This document shows positions 27,978 to 35,544 of a stretch of 38,250 bases of DNA, piece after piece (within the stretch, counting starts at the first letter, position 1; each line of letters begins with the position of its first letter). The stretch is taken from positions 1 to 38,250 of the forward strand of contig NZ_JACJTQ010000051.1 of assembly GCF_014698735.1 (NCBI RefSeq), written 5' to 3'. Below the pieces are notes generated by a model that saw nothing but the letters and a program-made list of their open reading frames with translations, was not told the origin of the DNA and did not search any database. Made by a program: the position numbers and the translations under genes. The DNA is from Anabaena catenula FACHB-362. Lineage in GTDB: Bacteria; Cyanobacteriota; Cyanobacteriia; Cyanobacteriales; Nostocaceae.

Positions 27978-28140
27978 GTACAATAGTGCAGCTCTTTCAC
28001 TTATTTAAGCTATAATTATCACGGTTATACTCTGTTTTGCTTCTATAAGCTGCTGATTATTACTTATTATATTTTACACTTAAATACGTCAGTATTTATT
28101 ACGTTAGTTTTGATGAAACTTCAATGTGAAGATAAAATGT
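27978..28140. other. A/T-rich spacer after the LysR remnant
   Basis: No repeat or RNA gene was recognised. Together with the remnant it forms the 300-bp gap between ilvD and the TPR membrane gene and presumably contains the latter's promoter. Confidence 0.5.
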
Positions 28141-29442
28141 ATGCGAGCCGATGAAAATTCTATTTTAAAAGTCGCTATTGAACGTTATAATAAGGCTTTA
28201 ACAACAATTGAGACAGCTAATAATCCTTCTCAATCAGAAATTCTAGAATTACTAAAAGCGCGTGATGAAATTCATATATTAATTAGTGATAAAACTCAGA
28301 ATTATCAAAGCTCTCATCTGATAGAACTCTTCATATTAGATGAACGTTTGAAGAAACAAACTGAAGTAATCACCACATCAGTTCAATTATCCGATTGGCG
28401 TGTTAGTCTATGTCCTTCGACTGATGCTTGGTGGTGGCTTCTTGAACCACCACCACATAAACACGACAGAAGGGATTGGGTTTATAGTGCTGGCAGTATC
28501 ATATGCCTAACTGCAAGCGTTAGCTTGGTGGTTGATATTTCTTCTCGCATTCTGACTGGTGTTCCAGACACATTCGGAGCTTTTACAATTACAACTCAAA
28601 GCATATTGACTTTAATAGCAGCTGGAGGCGCATTAACTAAAGCAGGACAAGAAGCAGTTGAACGCATTCTTATAAGGCTGAAGATACCTAAACACTTTCA
28701 AGTTGAATTTAAATTTGGGATTGCTGCATTACTTTTTCTCTCTTTAATCGTCTTCCGCGTCTCTCTACCTACGATTGGTCATTATTACAGAGGAGAAGCA
28801 GATGAACAACGTGGTAAAAGAAATCTAGCCAAAGCTCAAATATACTATAACAGAGCTATAAAATTAAATTCTGAAGATTGGAGTTCTCACTATAAGCTTG
28901 GACAAATTTATGAGAAATTACAAGATTTTGAACGCGCTCGTACAGAATATAGTTTAGCGATGCAAGGAGATTATATAAACGCGTATAACAGTCTATCGCG
29001 TTTATATATTTTAGATAAAGATTATGATAAAGCTATTGGATTATTAGATGAAGCTTTAAATAGAAAAATTGAAGATCGAGACTTAAAATATGCACTAAAT
29101 AAAAATCTCGGCTGGGCTTATCTAGAACAAAAGCGTTATTTAGAGGCTGAAAGGTATTTAAATGAGGCCATAGCTATAGATAAACAACGTGCTTCTCCTT
29201 ATTGTTTAATGGGACAAGTAAAGGAGTACCAAGCCAATGAAAAATCTACAGATAAATCTATTAACTCTATAAAAAAGGACGGAACAACCGGATATTGGCA
29301 CCACTCTTGCATTAAATATCGTGACGAAAGTAATAGTAGTAAGCTAGATGCAGAGAGATGGAAATTTTTAGCTGAAAAATGTTTAAATTGGTTAAGGTTG
29401 AAAAAACTAGGTTGTTTATCAAAGGAAGAAGAGAAAAAATGA
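28141..29442 (+). CDS. Membrane-anchored TPR protein of unknown function
   Basis: The protein has about 433 residues. The N-terminal 110 are helical and charged, and end in an unusual WWW-L-EPPPHKHDRRDW segment. Three hydrophobic helices follow (about 115-140, 155-178, 195-215 of the ORF), then at least four TPR units (about 220-365; for example AKAQIYYNRAIKLN, ARTEYSLAMQ, AIGLLDEALN, AERYLNEAI) and a basic tail. I do not recognise the N-terminal region. The ATG at 28141 is chosen; a GTG at 28126 would add five residues, and neither has a strong Shine-Dalgarno. The stop overlaps the start of the next gene (ATGA), so the pair is translationally coupled. The low G+C and the flanking remnants suggest an acquired cassette. 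Confidence 0.75.
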   Translation: MRADENSILKVAIERYNKALTTIETANNPSQSEILELLKARDEIHILISDKTQNYQSSHLIELFILDERLKKQTEVITTSVQLSDWRVSLCPSTDAWWWLLEPPPHKHDRRDWVYSAGSIICLTASVSLVVDISSRILTGVPDTFGAFTITTQSILTLIAAGGALTKAGQEAVERILIRLKIPKHFQVEFKFGIAALLFLSLIVFRVSLPTIGHYYRGEADEQRGKRNLAKAQIYYNRAIKLNSEDWSSHYKLGQIYEKLQDFERARTEYSLAMQGDYINAYNSLSRLYILDKDYDKAIGLLDEALNRKIEDRDLKYALNKNLGWAYLEQKRYLEAERYLNEAIAIDKQRASPYCLMGQVKEYQANEKSTDKSINSIKKDGTTGYWHHSCIKYRDESNSSKLDAERWKFLAEKCLNWLRLKKLGCLSKEEEKK

Positions 29443-29924
29443 TAGTACAAAAGAAAATTAATTCCATTAGTTTAGCGATAGTTACATTATTTTTTAACAT
29501 AGTAGCTATTTTTATTCAGGATTCATATAAAATGAAAGCCTATGCCCAGGCTTGTGCAAAGCCAGTAGGAATTATTAACAGTGAGAATATATATAAACAT
29601 ATATACACTATTAATATGAAGAATGAGGAAAAAATTTTAACTAAATTAGGAGATAAAATATGCGAATACGACGTGCTGAAAACTGACTCTAAAAAAGCAC
29701 AAATAAAGTGCCTAATTGAAAGTAAAAACAAAGTTGAAGAACATTTAGTTAAATTATTTCCTAAGTATAGGATAGTTAAATTACATCATGACATGAGAAT
29801 TGGAGCAAATGAATTATGCTCAGATAGAGGTAAAATAAACAAGAAGGAATGGATACCTAGTCATAATCCTCAACATATCATGTTAATCTCGTATATTCTT
29901 AAGAATAAGCCACAAAATAAATGA
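29439..29924 (+). CDS. Small secreted protein coupled to the TPR membrane protein
   Basis: The 161-residue protein has a signal peptide (hydrophobic core about 8-27, cleavage likely near AYAQA). The mature part is basic and Lys/Ile/Asn-rich, with four or five cysteines (about C39, C72, C90 and C128), which could form disulfides outside the cytoplasm. I recognise no family. The frame continues 60 nt upstream, but the ATG at 29439 is preceded by GGAAGAAGAG at good distance and overlaps the upstream stop as ATGA, which fixes the start. Tight coupling to the membrane TPR protein suggests the two products act together, the TPR protein perhaps as inner-membrane scaffold. Confidence 0.65.
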   Translation: MIVQKKINSISLAIVTLFFNIVAIFIQDSYKMKAYAQACAKPVGIINSENIYKHIYTINMKNEEKILTKLGDKICEYDVLKTDSKKAQIKCLIESKNKVEEHLVKLFPKYRIVKLHHDMRIGANELCSDRGKINKKEWIPSHNPQHIMLISYILKNKPQNK

Positions 29925-29932
29925 TCCTGTTT

Positions 29933-30058
29933 TGTCATGCTGAGTGTAGCAAAGCGAAACGTATCCCTTACGGGAGCCGGAGGCTCTAGCATCTCGGAGG
30001 ATTCTTCACTACACTTCGTTTCGTATGGCTTACGCCACGCTGCGCTATCAGAATGACA
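29933..30058. mobile_element. MITE-like repeat with TGTCAT ends
   Basis: This element of about 126 bp begins TGTCATGCTGAG and ends TCAGAATGACA, a short imperfect inverted repeat typical of small non-coding elements common in Nostoc-type genomes. Inside are further palindromic pieces (TATCCCTTACGGGA; GGAGCCGGAGGCTCT). The TATCCCTTACGGGA segment is shared with the hairpin of the element at 3433-3580. No ORF is supported. Confidence 0.65.
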
Positions 30059-30429
30059 TCGAGCATTTCTTTTTGTGGAGTTCTCTAAATAAAATGGTTT
30101 TAATAGGATAACAACGCACAGACTCAAATCATCTACTTGGATGCATAAGCTCCAGGAAGGGTATCCACTCAGATGGCAATCACTCCTATAACAAAAAAGT
30201 GCCAAGTAGGTGTTACTGCTTACAATGATAAACACTCCAGTTTGTAAACAAGAGAATTTTTGGCTTAAATAGGTGTACAGCCGGGAGGTAGAGTCGAGGG
30301 GAAGCATCACCAGATGACGTTCAAACCTTACCCAACTATTCCCCTTCGACTCAACCTAAGTCAGCCTAAGAAAGTCTTTTTATGGACTCTTCGGAAATCC
30401 CCGCGTCTTCAGACCGGGGAAGCTTAACC
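30059..30429. other. Non-coding stretch, possible right end of an IS200/IS605-type element
   Basis: Two parts stand out. At 30399-30419 a strong hairpin CCCCGCGTCT..AGACCGGGG resembles the terminal hairpins I associate with cyanobacterial IS200/IS605 elements. From about 30270 a plus-strand frame stays open to a TAA at 30425, without a proper start. No transposase domain is readable upstream, so this would be a remnant. The stretch is otherwise unexplained. Confidence 0.3.
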
Positions 30430-31200
30430 CTAAAAAGGAAGAAACTGGAGTAATACTGAACCTACACTACCGGCAAAATCCATAAAGCTGGGTTTACTAG
30501 GTTTGACGTTTTCTGTGTAAGGTGTTTTCAGTTCCAAAATAAAAGCTTGTGCTGTTAGCGCTCCCTCAGCATTTTTTTGCTCTTCAAATAGCTTGGCTGC
30601 GGTTGTAGCATCTTCTAAGGCGCTTTTTCGGTCTAAGCCTTGGTAACTAGCTACACCACGAGATAAATATGCACCTGCGTAGTCTGGTTTAAGTGCGATC
30701 GCTTGGCTAAAATAATCAATAGCCGGTTTAAGGTTGCCTTTTTCTGCTGCTGCTACACCCCAAGCATAAAATTCTTCTGGTTTAGCAATTTGTGAAGGTA
30801 TACCAACTGCACCTTGGAAGTTAGTACCTTGGAGATTAGCATCATTCAATTCTGCATTCACTAAATAGGTATTTCCCAAATTAGCACCCGTGAGATTCGC
30901 ACCGCTGAGTTTAGCCTCACTTAAGTTCACACCAAATAAACTAGCCCCAGTCAAGTTTGCACCCCGCAAATCAGCCCCACTCAAGTTTGCTCGGCTGAGG
31001 TTTGCACCCCGCAAATCTGCACCGTTTAAATTAGCTTCTGATAAGTCAGACATGGCTAAACCTGCATTGCGGAGGTTACAGTTTTGACATTGTTTAGTTG
31101 CTAATAACTGTTTTATAGCTTCATAATTTGATGTTTGGGCAGTTGCGGGTAAGCTGATTGTTAACAAAAATGCTGCTGTATATAGAATTTGGCTTTTCAT
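30430..31200 (-). CDS. Exported pentapeptide-repeat and TPR protein
   Basis: The roughly 256-residue protein has a signal peptide ending at PATAQ. An N-terminal Cys-x-x-Cys (KQCQNCNLRNAGL) precedes about sixteen pentapeptide repeats of A(D/N)LxG type (about 45-130), which form a right-handed beta-helix. One or two TPR units follow (about 145-215), then a hydrophobic C-terminus (SVLLQFLPF). This combination occurs in cyanobacterial periplasmic or lumenal proteins of unknown role. The frame opens at TTG 31212, but the ATG at 31200 (MKSQILYTA) precedes the signal peptide directly and is preferred. No operon partner is evident. Confidence 0.85.
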   Translation of the reverse strand: MKSQILYTAAFLLTISLPATAQTSNYEAIKQLLATKQCQNCNLRNAGLAMSDLSEANLNGADLRGANLSRANLSGADLRGANLTGASLFGVNLSEAKLSGANLTGANLGNTYLVNAELNDANLQGTNFQGAVGIPSQIAKPEEFYAWGVAAAEKGNLKPAIDYFSQAIALKPDYAGAYLSRGVASYQGLDRKSALEDATTAAKLFEEQKNAEGALTAQAFILELKTPYTENVKPSKPSFMDFAGSVGSVLLQFLPF

Positions 31201-31283
31201 ACTCAGTGTCAAAATATATCTTATGAGAACTTAATCGTAATACATTGATATTTATACTTCTATGATGATATTAGTAATCTGAA

Positions 31284-31472
31284 TCAATCGACTACCGTAT
31301 CTGCCTCTAATACAGATTTATCATTGGTTTGGCGACGTTGAGTCAGAGTAAAAGCCTCTTGGTGGTGTGAAGTAGTTTTAGCGAGCTTATATGTGGAACT
31401 ATACAACCCCATATCAGTAAATAAGCTAAAACTAAACGTTAAAATAGATGCTAATAATAATTTTTCTATCAT
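31284..31472 (-). CDS. Possible small exported protein
   Basis: This 62-codon frame has an N-terminal hydrophobic helix (about 3-25) and a polar Thr/Gln/His-rich tail. A purine-rich GGGGGA lies about 12 nt upstream of the ATG, farther than ideal. It stands alone between the pentapeptide gene and the CRP-like site. No family was recognised. It could be a real small membrane or lumenal protein, or chance. Confidence 0.35.
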   Translation of the reverse strand: MIEKLLLASILTFSFSLFTDMGLYSSTYKLAKTTSHHQEAFTLTQRRQTNDKSVLEADTVVD

Positions 31473-31605
31473 TGTCAGTCTAATTCCCCCTCAATCAGTC
31501 AATCATTACTTAAATGTTGATGTTTTATTGAAATATAGCTTACTCTTCTACTTAAAATATAGATGATAATTTTATTATTTATCAATGATTCAAAACCAAG
31601 GCTAT

Positions 31606-31621
31606 TGTGATCTACATCACT
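31606..31621. promoter_or_regulatory. CRP-like operator (TGTGA-N6-TCACT)
   Basis: TGTGATCTACATCACT differs at only two positions from the symmetrical CRP consensus TGTGATCTAGATCACA. Cyanobacterial cAMP receptor proteins (SYCRP1, AnCrpA) bind the same TGTGA-N6-TCACA pattern. It lies in a divergent spacer, 134 bp from the small minus-strand frame and about 335 bp upstream of the general-stress gene. Confidence 0.55.
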
Positions 31622-31722
31622 TAAATTTATCTAATGATTTATTAGTTAGGATTAGTTAACAGTCAGATAAAAGCTGAGAATTACTACTTTTTGTCTAAAA
31701 ATATGGCTAGATTATTATCTTG

Positions 31723-31790
31723 AGGATTTACGCACAAGACACAGAGAAAAGGTCTAAATAAAAAGAAAGAGAAAGTTTTTACGTAAGTTA
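31723..31790. repeat. Diverged short inverted-repeat element
   Basis: AGGATTTACGCA (31723-31734) and the facing TTTTTACGTAAGTT (31777-31790) are degraded versions of the ends of the element at 3433-3580, and the adjacent ACACAGAGAAA part resembles its interior. It is probably an old, shortened relative. Confidence 0.5.
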
Positions 31791-31956
31791 TAATCTTGCT
31801 ATTAATGCATAATTGAGAGTTTATCTATACCTAATGATAGAACTGTAACTTCCTCCAATAGATTGATGAAAACCTAATTAAACCATGTAGTAATAGAGTT
31901 ATTGCCTGGAATAAATTCGGGAATAATTCTTTTATATTTCTGGAGGAATATTAAGT

Positions 31957-33192
31957 ATGGTTATAGGTGTACATAGACGTGCTATAGGCGTATTCTCCCA
32001 TCGTCGTGATGCTGAACAAGCATTGCATGAATTGAAAAATTCAGGCTTTGCAATGGATAGAGTTTCTATTATCGCCAAAGATAGAGATGACAGAGACGAG
32101 ATTGCTGGTACACAAGTCACAGAGAAAGTTGGAGATAAGTCTGACGAAGGCGCAAAAGTAGGGGGGATTTCTGGTGGTGCAGTGGGTGGATTGACTGGCT
32201 TATTAATTGGTCTTGGGACTTTAGCAATTCCCGGAATTGGGCCAATCATGCTGGCTGGAGGAATAGCAACCACCTTAGCCACAACTCTCGCTGGTGCTGG
32301 TATTGGTGCAGTAGCAGGTAGCTTAATTGGGGGTTTAATTGGTTTAGGAATTCCCGAAGAACGAGCCAGAGCTTATCACCAAAGAGTCGAAGAAGGAGCT
32401 TATTTAGTTATCATCGATGGTACAGATGCAGAACTTTCTAGAGCAAGAGAGATTCTTCATCGTCGGGGAATTGAAGACTTTGAAGTTTATGATCAGCCGA
32501 ATAGGGAACAGCCAACTACAGGTGTTGCTCATCACGATGTAAATGTACCTGTTGTACCTGTGCAAACTACCAGAAGAGCAATAGGGGTATTTTCTCATCA
32601 GCGAGATGCGGAATCAGCACTAAGAGAATTACGAAATGCTGGTTTTCCAATGACCCAAGTGTCTTTAATTGCTAAAGATGGCAATATCCGTGAGAAATCC
32701 GGGATAGGTAATAAAGCAGACGAAGGGTTAAAAGCTGGAGCAGCTACAGGTGGTGCCTTAGGTGGATTAGGTGGGTTATTAGTTGGCCTTGGGGCTTTAG
32801 CAATTCCCGGAGTAGGACCCGTAATCGCAGGTGGTGCTGTAGCTACAGCTTTGGCCACAACCCTAACTGGTGGTGCTGTAGGTGCAGCAGTTGGGGGTAT
32901 TGCTGGGGGACTTGTTGGTTTAGGAATTCCGGAAGAACGGGCGCGAATTTATAGCGATCGCTTTCAAAGAGGTGATTACTTATTAATTGTTGATGGTACA
33001 GAAGCCCAAATACACCAAGCTCAAAGTATTCTCCAACGGCTAGGAATTGAAGAATTTGCCATTTATGATGCCCGCGATGTCGGCAAATATCAACCTAGTG
33101 TCGAGCCAGTAAAACACACTGAAACTCTTCCTAGTCATCACCCTGGAGAACCGCCCGTAATTGTAGTTGATCATCGGACAAAAGCGGTTTAA
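31957..33192 (+). CDS. Duplicated general-stress (GSP17M/YflT-like) membrane protein
   Basis: The 411-residue protein consists of two similar halves (about 7-175 and 206-375). Each starts with RRAIGVFSH-x-RDAExAL (the general-stress protein 17M / YflT-like alpha-beta domain). A Gly/Ala-rich hydrophobic hairpin with glycine-zipper spacing follows, then GIPEERAR-x-Y and a second alpha-beta segment ending (E/D)F-x-(V/I)YD. The zipper suggests membrane insertion or oligomerisation. The ribosome binding site GGAGG is well placed. The role is inferred as stress-related from the family; the biochemical function is unknown. A BON lipoprotein, also often stress-linked, follows on the same strand. The second copy lacks a stretch near VTEKVGDKS present in the first. 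Confidence 0.8.
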   Translation: MVIGVHRRAIGVFSHRRDAEQALHELKNSGFAMDRVSIIAKDRDDRDEIAGTQVTEKVGDKSDEGAKVGGISGGAVGGLTGLLIGLGTLAIPGIGPIMLAGGIATTLATTLAGAGIGAVAGSLIGGLIGLGIPEERARAYHQRVEEGAYLVIIDGTDAELSRAREILHRRGIEDFEVYDQPNREQPTTGVAHHDVNVPVVPVQTTRRAIGVFSHQRDAESALRELRNAGFPMTQVSLIAKDGNIREKSGIGNKADEGLKAGAATGGALGGLGGLLVGLGALAIPGVGPVIAGGAVATALATTLTGGAVGAAVGGIAGGLVGLGIPEERARIYSDRFQRGDYLLIVDGTEAQIHQAQSILQRLGIEEFAIYDARDVGKYQPSVEPVKHTETLPSHHPGEPPVIVVDHRTKAV

Positions 33193-33218
33193 TTCCGATT
33201 CTATTCAGGAGCAAGATC

Positions 33219-33248
33219 ATGAAAATTTTGCTCTTATTTCCTTTCTAG
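33219..33248 (+). CDS. Possible 9-residue leader peptide
   Basis: A well-placed AGGAG (33207-33211) precedes ATG and the tiny frame MKILLLFPF, stop. It lies 48 bp upstream of the BON lipoprotein ATG. It may be a translated leader, or the decayed start of a lost gene. Confidence 0.25.
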   Translation: MKILLLFPF

Positions 33249-33296
33249 TTCACTCCAAGAATTCACGTTTTCACCCTTATATCAAGACCTAAACAC

Positions 33297-33752
33297 ATGA
33301 AAAGGCTAACTTCATTCTTAATTGGTTCAGTTTTACTTTTTAGTGTTGCTTGTGATAATACTTCCAAGACAAGTGTCACTGCACCTGATGCTGGAGAAGT
33401 TCCAGCAAGTCCGGCTGCACAAACCACACAAGATGCTCAAGAAGATGCCCAAAGTGAACTCCGCAGAAGACAACTCAATTCTGATATCCGCGCTCGTGAA
33501 GAGCGAAATCTAGCTACTGGTGGTGATACTGATAGAGCCGCTGCCGACTTGGCAAGTGAAGTCCGTTCTAAATTAGAGGCTAATATTCCTGGTGGTGCAT
33601 TAACAGTTAATGCGACCAAAGAGGGTACAGTTACAGTAGCGGGAACTGTGAGCAAGCAAGAGCAGTTAGCCAAGATTGAACCTTTGGCAAAAGAAATTAA
33701 GGGAGTGAAAAATGTAGTTGTCAAAGCTAATGTTATACAACCAACAAACTGA
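33297..33752 (+). CDS. BON-domain lipoprotein
   Basis: The 151-residue protein has a lipoprotein signal peptide with a lipobox-like SVAC (Cys at about 19), an Asp/Gln/Arg-rich linker, and a C-terminal BON domain (about 75-148: SEVRSKLEANIP, GTVTVAGTVSKQEQ, AKEIKGVKNVVVKANV). BON domains bind phospholipid or peptidoglycan and are found in osmotic-stress proteins such as OsmY. It should be anchored in an envelope membrane. It lies 104 bp after the general-stress gene on the same strand, so co-expression is plausible. Confidence 0.88.
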   Translation: MKRLTSFLIGSVLLFSVACDNTSKTSVTAPDAGEVPASPAAQTTQDAQEDAQSELRRRQLNSDIRAREERNLATGGDTDRAAADLASEVRSKLEANIPGGALTVNATKEGTVTVAGTVSKQEQLAKIEPLAKEIKGVKNVVVKANVIQPTN

Positions 33753-34007
33753 AGCCGTTAACAGTTAGCATCACTAATTCTCCTGATATCTGACACCATT
33801 CTCTGATTGCGAAAATAAAAGTCTTTAATCATTATTTCGTAGTGCGGGCAAGAGAATTGCCCTAATTGAGAAGGTGCAAGATGTGAGTCAGAGAGCTTAA
33901 CTAAAGTTCTCTGTCCAAAGAGAAATATTTTCGACTTGGGTATTGTGAGTCTAGACTGGTATATTAATGTAAGTCCAGTTACTTATCAAAACTGTTGTGG
34001 CCGCCAA

Positions 34008-34451
34008 ATGGCAAACATTATGGAAACTCAACAACAGCAACCAGGATCAGCTAATTCAGTTTCTTCTCAAGATTTGTTAGCTCTTGAGGGTGTAGAAACG
34101 ACAAATTTGCCAAAGCTTCCTCCCGCTAAGGAACCTGAAGCCCAATGGCAGCGAGTTAGCAGACAAATGTTCGAGTTTTTAGAGCAACTACCTGATTATT
34201 TAGGTAGTGTTTTGAACAACAACAAGCAGGCTCTATTCACCCTTGTTTTAATCTTATCTGCCCTTGTGACAGTCAAAGTAGCCCTAGCAATGCTAGATGC
34301 TATTGATGATGTACCCTTGTTAGCACCCATTTTTGAGATAGTTGGTTTAGGTTATACCATCTGGTTTACTTTCCGTTATCTCATCAAATCTGAAACACGG
34401 CAAGAATTATCTCAGAAAGTTAGTTCACTGAAACAACAACTTTTAGGTTAA
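34008..34451 (+). CDS. CURT1/CAAD-domain thylakoid membrane protein
   Basis: The 147-residue protein has a Gln/Pro-rich N-terminal tail, an amphipathic stretch (QWQRVSRQMFEFLEQLPDYLGSV), two membrane helices (about 78-98 and 106-127) and a C-terminal amphipathic, Gln/Lys-rich helix. This is the CAAD layout shared with CURT1, which bends thylakoid membranes and shapes their margins. The phrase APIFEIVGLGYTIWF is typical. The frame extends to a TTG at 33936, but the ATGs at 34008 or 34020 (METQQQQPG) agree with the family's start. A terminator-like hairpin follows. Confidence 0.87.
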   Translation: MANIMETQQQQPGSANSVSSQDLLALEGVETTNLPKLPPAKEPEAQWQRVSRQMFEFLEQLPDYLGSVLNNNKQALFTLVLILSALVTVKVALAMLDAIDDVPLLAPIFEIVGLGYTIWFTFRYLIKSETRQELSQKVSSLKQQLLG

Positions 34452-34495
34452 TATTTTTTATAACCCTGAAGATAAATCTATTAGCTAATTTAAGC

Positions 34496-34526
34496 TAGGG
34501 TAGGCATTGTCTACCCTATATTTTTT
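34496..34526 (+). terminator. Terminator after the CURT1/CAAD gene
   Basis: TAGGGTAG and CTACCCTA (34496-34503, 34511-34518) form an 8-bp stem around GCATTGT, followed closely by TTTTTT. The stem resembles the GGGCAATGCCC dispersed palindromes and may derive from one. Confidence 0.65.
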
Positions 34527-34926
34527 ACCCTATAATTTTTATAATTAAAAGGAACAAAATGATTGAATCAGATTATTAAATCTAGCTCTTTTAAGTTGGT
34601 GAAATACTAAACGAAAACAGGAGATTTTTAATTCTTATTTCCATCAAAATCTGATGATATCGATTGATATTTATATTCCAATCCCCTTGGTATTAAGAAT
34701 AATTGTAGGTTGGGTAGAAGGATAGAGAAACCCAACATTTTCTGGATTTTGTTGGGTTGTCTTCCATTGCTACGCAACTCAGACGCGAATAAACCTACCT
34801 AATTTAAGGGTTTTGGCTCTAAAAGTATGAAATAGGCTACAGATGCTCTAGCATCAATTGCAAAAAGCTGTTACTGTGGATTCTCGATTCTACTTTTGAG
34901 CAATCAAAAAAGCGACCAATCAGTCA
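34527..34926. other. Spacer with GTTGGGT inverted repeats
   Basis: This gene-free stretch of about 400 bp contains GTTGGGT (34709), ACCCAAC (34730) and GTTGGGTT (34751), alternating in orientation. It is a dispersed repeat type common in these genomes. The remainder should hold the crr6 promoter, which I could not identify. Confidence 0.5.
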
Positions 34927-35415
34927 ATGACAATCACAATCAGCCTCAATAACGACTCTATTAACAATCTGGATTTGTCACCTGCATTAACGGTCATTGA
35001 ACCACTACTGGAAGACAAAGCCATTCCCTCTAACGAACAGCTACTTTCCTTTGAAATTAACTATACACGGGAAAAAAATGATCCACGGGAGCTTTCAGAA
35101 ATTCCAGAAGTGCGCTTGTGGTTTGTGCGGCTCGATGCCAAGTATCCCTGGTTACCATTTTTATTAGATTGGAAAGGGGGAGAATTAGCTCGTTACGCGG
35201 CGATGTTAGTACCCCATCAGTTTAGTTCTAAAGAGGGCATACAGTACAATCCTGAAGCTTTAGAAATTTTTTTGATGCACAAAATTTTTATTTTAAGTGA
35301 TTGGCTGAAAGGGCAAGGTATCCCCACCCAATTTCGGCTCAAGTCTCTAGCACAAATTCTGGGTTATGAGTTAGATGATGCTTTCTTTGAGATGATTGAA
35401 AAAATTAATTTTTAA
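34927..35415 (+). CDS. crr6: CRR6 family NDH-1 assembly factor (DUF1817)
   Basis: The 162-residue soluble protein matches the cyanobacterial/plastid CRR6 family: DPRELSEIPEVRLWF, RLDAKYPWLPFLLDWK, GELARYAAMLVPHQF and ALEIFLMHKIFILSDWL are its long conserved blocks. In chloroplasts CRR6 helps mature the NdhI-containing arm of the NDH complex, and the cyanobacterial protein has the same role in NDH-1 assembly. The length is normal and the ATG at 34927 fits. It is monocistronic, convergent with the glycosyltransferase. Confidence 0.88.
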   Translation: MTITISLNNDSINNLDLSPALTVIEPLLEDKAIPSNEQLLSFEINYTREKNDPRELSEIPEVRLWFVRLDAKYPWLPFLLDWKGGELARYAAMLVPHQFSSKEGIQYNPEALEIFLMHKIFILSDWLKGQGIPTQFRLKSLAQILGYELDDAFFEMIEKINF

Positions 35416-35469
35416 TAGTGCCAACCTCAGGTGATGCCAAAGTAAATAATTCGGAGTAGGAAATGGATT

Positions 35470-35537
35470 ATGAAAAGTTTGGATTTTAGATCTTTGATTG
35501 AATCCAAAATCCAAAATCTAAAATCTAAAATCTAAAA
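35470..35537. repeat. STRR-type heptamer tract between convergent genes
   Basis: Tandem AAAATCC / AAAATCT heptamers, partly inverted by a GGATTTTAGAT segment on the left, repeat the motif seen between psaA and psaB. It lies between crr6 and the glycosyltransferase stop and could form a hairpin in either transcript. Confidence 0.75.
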
Positions 35538-35544
35538 TGGGTAG

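Larger units (their letters stand above)
31473..31956. other. Divergent regulatory spacer
   Basis: Apart from the CRP-like site and the small inverted repeat, this stretch is A/T-rich and gene-free. A weak promoter-like TTGCCT / TAATTC pair with 16-bp spacing lies just before the general-stress gene, and GGAGG at 31942-31946 is its ribosome binding site. Confidence 0.45.

Noticed and set aside
29870-30310. 146-codon minus-strand frame
   Set aside because: It spans the MITE and the end of the secreted-protein gene, with no ribosome binding site or family resemblance.
31606-31621. NtcA site as an alternative to the CRP site
   Set aside because: NtcA needs GTA-N8-TAC, which is absent. The TGTGA/TCACT halves fit CRP better.
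31932-32858. Pro-rich antisense frames over the general-stress gene
   Set aside because: They are mirror images of the Gly-rich zippers on the coding strand.
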